Below are positions 63,342 to 64,000 of a stretch of 64,000 nucleotides of DNA, piece by piece (the first letter of the stretch is position 1; the number at the start of each line of letters is the position of its first letter). The stretch is from Streptomyces sp. NBC_01428 (GTDB lineage: Bacteria; Actinomycetota; Actinomycetes; Streptomycetales; Streptomycetaceae), in contig NZ_CP109499.1 of the NCBI RefSeq assembly GCF_036231965.1, forward strand, positions 7,006,001 to 7,070,000. Reading direction: 5' to 3'. Under the pieces are notes generated by a model. The model saw only the letters and a program-made list of their open reading frames with translations, searched no databases and was not told the DNA's origin. The position numbers and the translations under genes are program-made.

Positions 63342-64000
63342 TCACCAAGAGTTGCGTGCGCAACGCTCTGTGTGAGGGGCCTCCTCCGGGAGGATGAGGT
63401 GCACGTCGCCGAACTCGTGCCAGAGGTAGCGCCCAGCCAGCGCGGCCTCGTAGCCACGGTCCACGGCAGCCCTCCCGGCGACCGCCTCCAGCATCAGAAG
63501 ATGCGAGGCCTGCGGCTCGTGCAGCCCGGTCAGCAGCCCGTCGACGACTCGTACGCCCCGCTCCGGGGTCACCACCAGGTCCGTCCAGCCCCGCGCCGCC
63601 CGCACCAGCCCGTCCGGCCCGGTCGCGGACTCCACGGCCCGCACGGCCGTCGTACCGACCGCCACGATTCGGCCCCCACCGGCCCGCGCCGCGTTGATCA
63701 GCCGGGCCGACGTCTCCGGCACGGCGTAGGGCTCCGGATACGGCGGCTCGTGCGCCTCCGCCGACGCCACCCCCGTGTGCAGGGTGACCGGCGCGAACTG
63801 CACCCCCCGGCTCACGAGCTCCGCCACCATGCGCGCGGTGAAGGGACGGGCCGCGCTCGGCATCTCCGCGCTTCCGGCCCCGTCGTCGGACGGCAAGGCG
63901 AACACCGTCTGATAGGCGGACAGCGGCTGGTCCCGGTCCGTGTAGGAGTAGCGGATGGGCCGCCCGTGCCGCCGCAGCAGCCCATGGACGTCCGCGCCGC
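63342..64000 (-). CDS. queA: S-adenosylmethionine:tRNA ribosyltransferase-isomerase (QueA), partial
   Basis: Transfers and rearranges the ribosyl group of SAM onto preQ1-modified tRNA in queuosine synthesis. The frame is open to position 64000, so the N-terminal part is outside the window. Visible family segments are YQTVFALPS, SAARPFTARMV, VAVGTTAVRAVESA and GLLTGLHEPQASHLLMLEAVAG, then AALAGRYLWHEFGDVHLIL. These match the QueA C-terminal two-thirds. A hairpin with a short T tract lies about 90 bp beyond the stop codon. The actinobacterial branch diverges from E. coli QueA, so the exact activity is inferred. Confidence 0.85.
   Translation of the reverse strand, partial: GADVHGLLRRHGRPIRYSYTDRDQPLSAYQTVFALPSDDGAGSAEMPSAARPFTARMVAELVSRGVQFAPVTLHTGVASAEAHEPPYPEPYAVPETSARLINAARAGGGRIVAVGTTAVRAVESATGPDGLVRAARGWTDLVVTPERGVRVVDGLLTGLHEPQASHLLMLEAVAGRAAVDRGYEAALAGRYLWHEFGDVHLILPEEAPHTERCARNSW

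Overview
The window is chromosomal DNA of a Streptomyces species or a very close relative. The evidence is the very high G+C content with G/C in almost every third codon position, frequent GTG starts (and one TTG start), a 73-residue Gbn-type HTH protein, a streptophobe-type membrane protein, and typical Streptomyces regulatory sites. From memory the gene order matches the conserved core of S. coelicolor around SCO1804-SCO1850 (queA, serB, fabI/fabG, tyrS, moaA, gbn, pitH2, cobN). This could not be checked by search. No phage, insertion sequence, CRISPR array, rRNA or tRNA gene was seen.

Layout. 1-7.1 kb (minus strand): late cobalamin genes cbiB-cobQ-cobN-chlI, joined by 4-bp start/stop overlaps and preceded by a cobalamin riboswitch. 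7.1-8.7 kb: a Pit phosphate permease with a small membrane partner and a PHO box. 8.8-15.3 kb: scattered enzymes (GH25 lysozyme, class II aldolase, alpha/beta hydrolase, VOC protein, zinc peptidase). 15.5-17.9 kb: an ABC-F ATPase behind a 7-codon leader ORF, then gbn behind a dense cluster of GATC sites. 18.9-22.2 kb: a compact Asp23/AmaP envelope-stress operon. 22.2-27.1 kb: SDR, GH15, SURF1, a small zinc-ribbon protein and a DEDDh-BRCT exonuclease. 27.4-32.4 kb: a TetR gene divergent from a four-gene operon (acetoacetate-decarboxylase-like, SDR, two amidohydrolases) with a perfect palindromic operator between them. 32.5-38.6 kb: VIT-type transporter, sterol-desaturase-like protein, YhhN, alcohol dehydrogenase, CopD, permuted CoA transferase. 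38.7-42.7 kb: subtilase and a DUF485-acetate symporter pair. 42.8-51.5 kb: moaA, small proteins, tyrS, tldE-tldD, fabG-fabI. 51.5-57 kb: GntR/MFS pair, small membrane proteins, sixA, serB. 57-64 kb: a repeat-rich spacer, streptophobe protein, FHA-ABC exporter, a transglycosylase-like secreted protein and partial queA.

How the genes fit together. Most of the window is housekeeping: cofactor synthesis (B12, molybdopterin), fatty-acid elongation, serine synthesis, phosphate and acetate uptake, tRNA charging and modification, and envelope maintenance. Regulation is unusually readable: a riboswitch, a PHO box, TetR and GntR operators, a Crp-like site and several promoters placed for leaderless transcripts. 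The least explained parts are the ABC-F leader, the GATC cluster, the TetR-controlled operon of unknown substrate, and the decaying tandem repeats beside the streptophobe gene.
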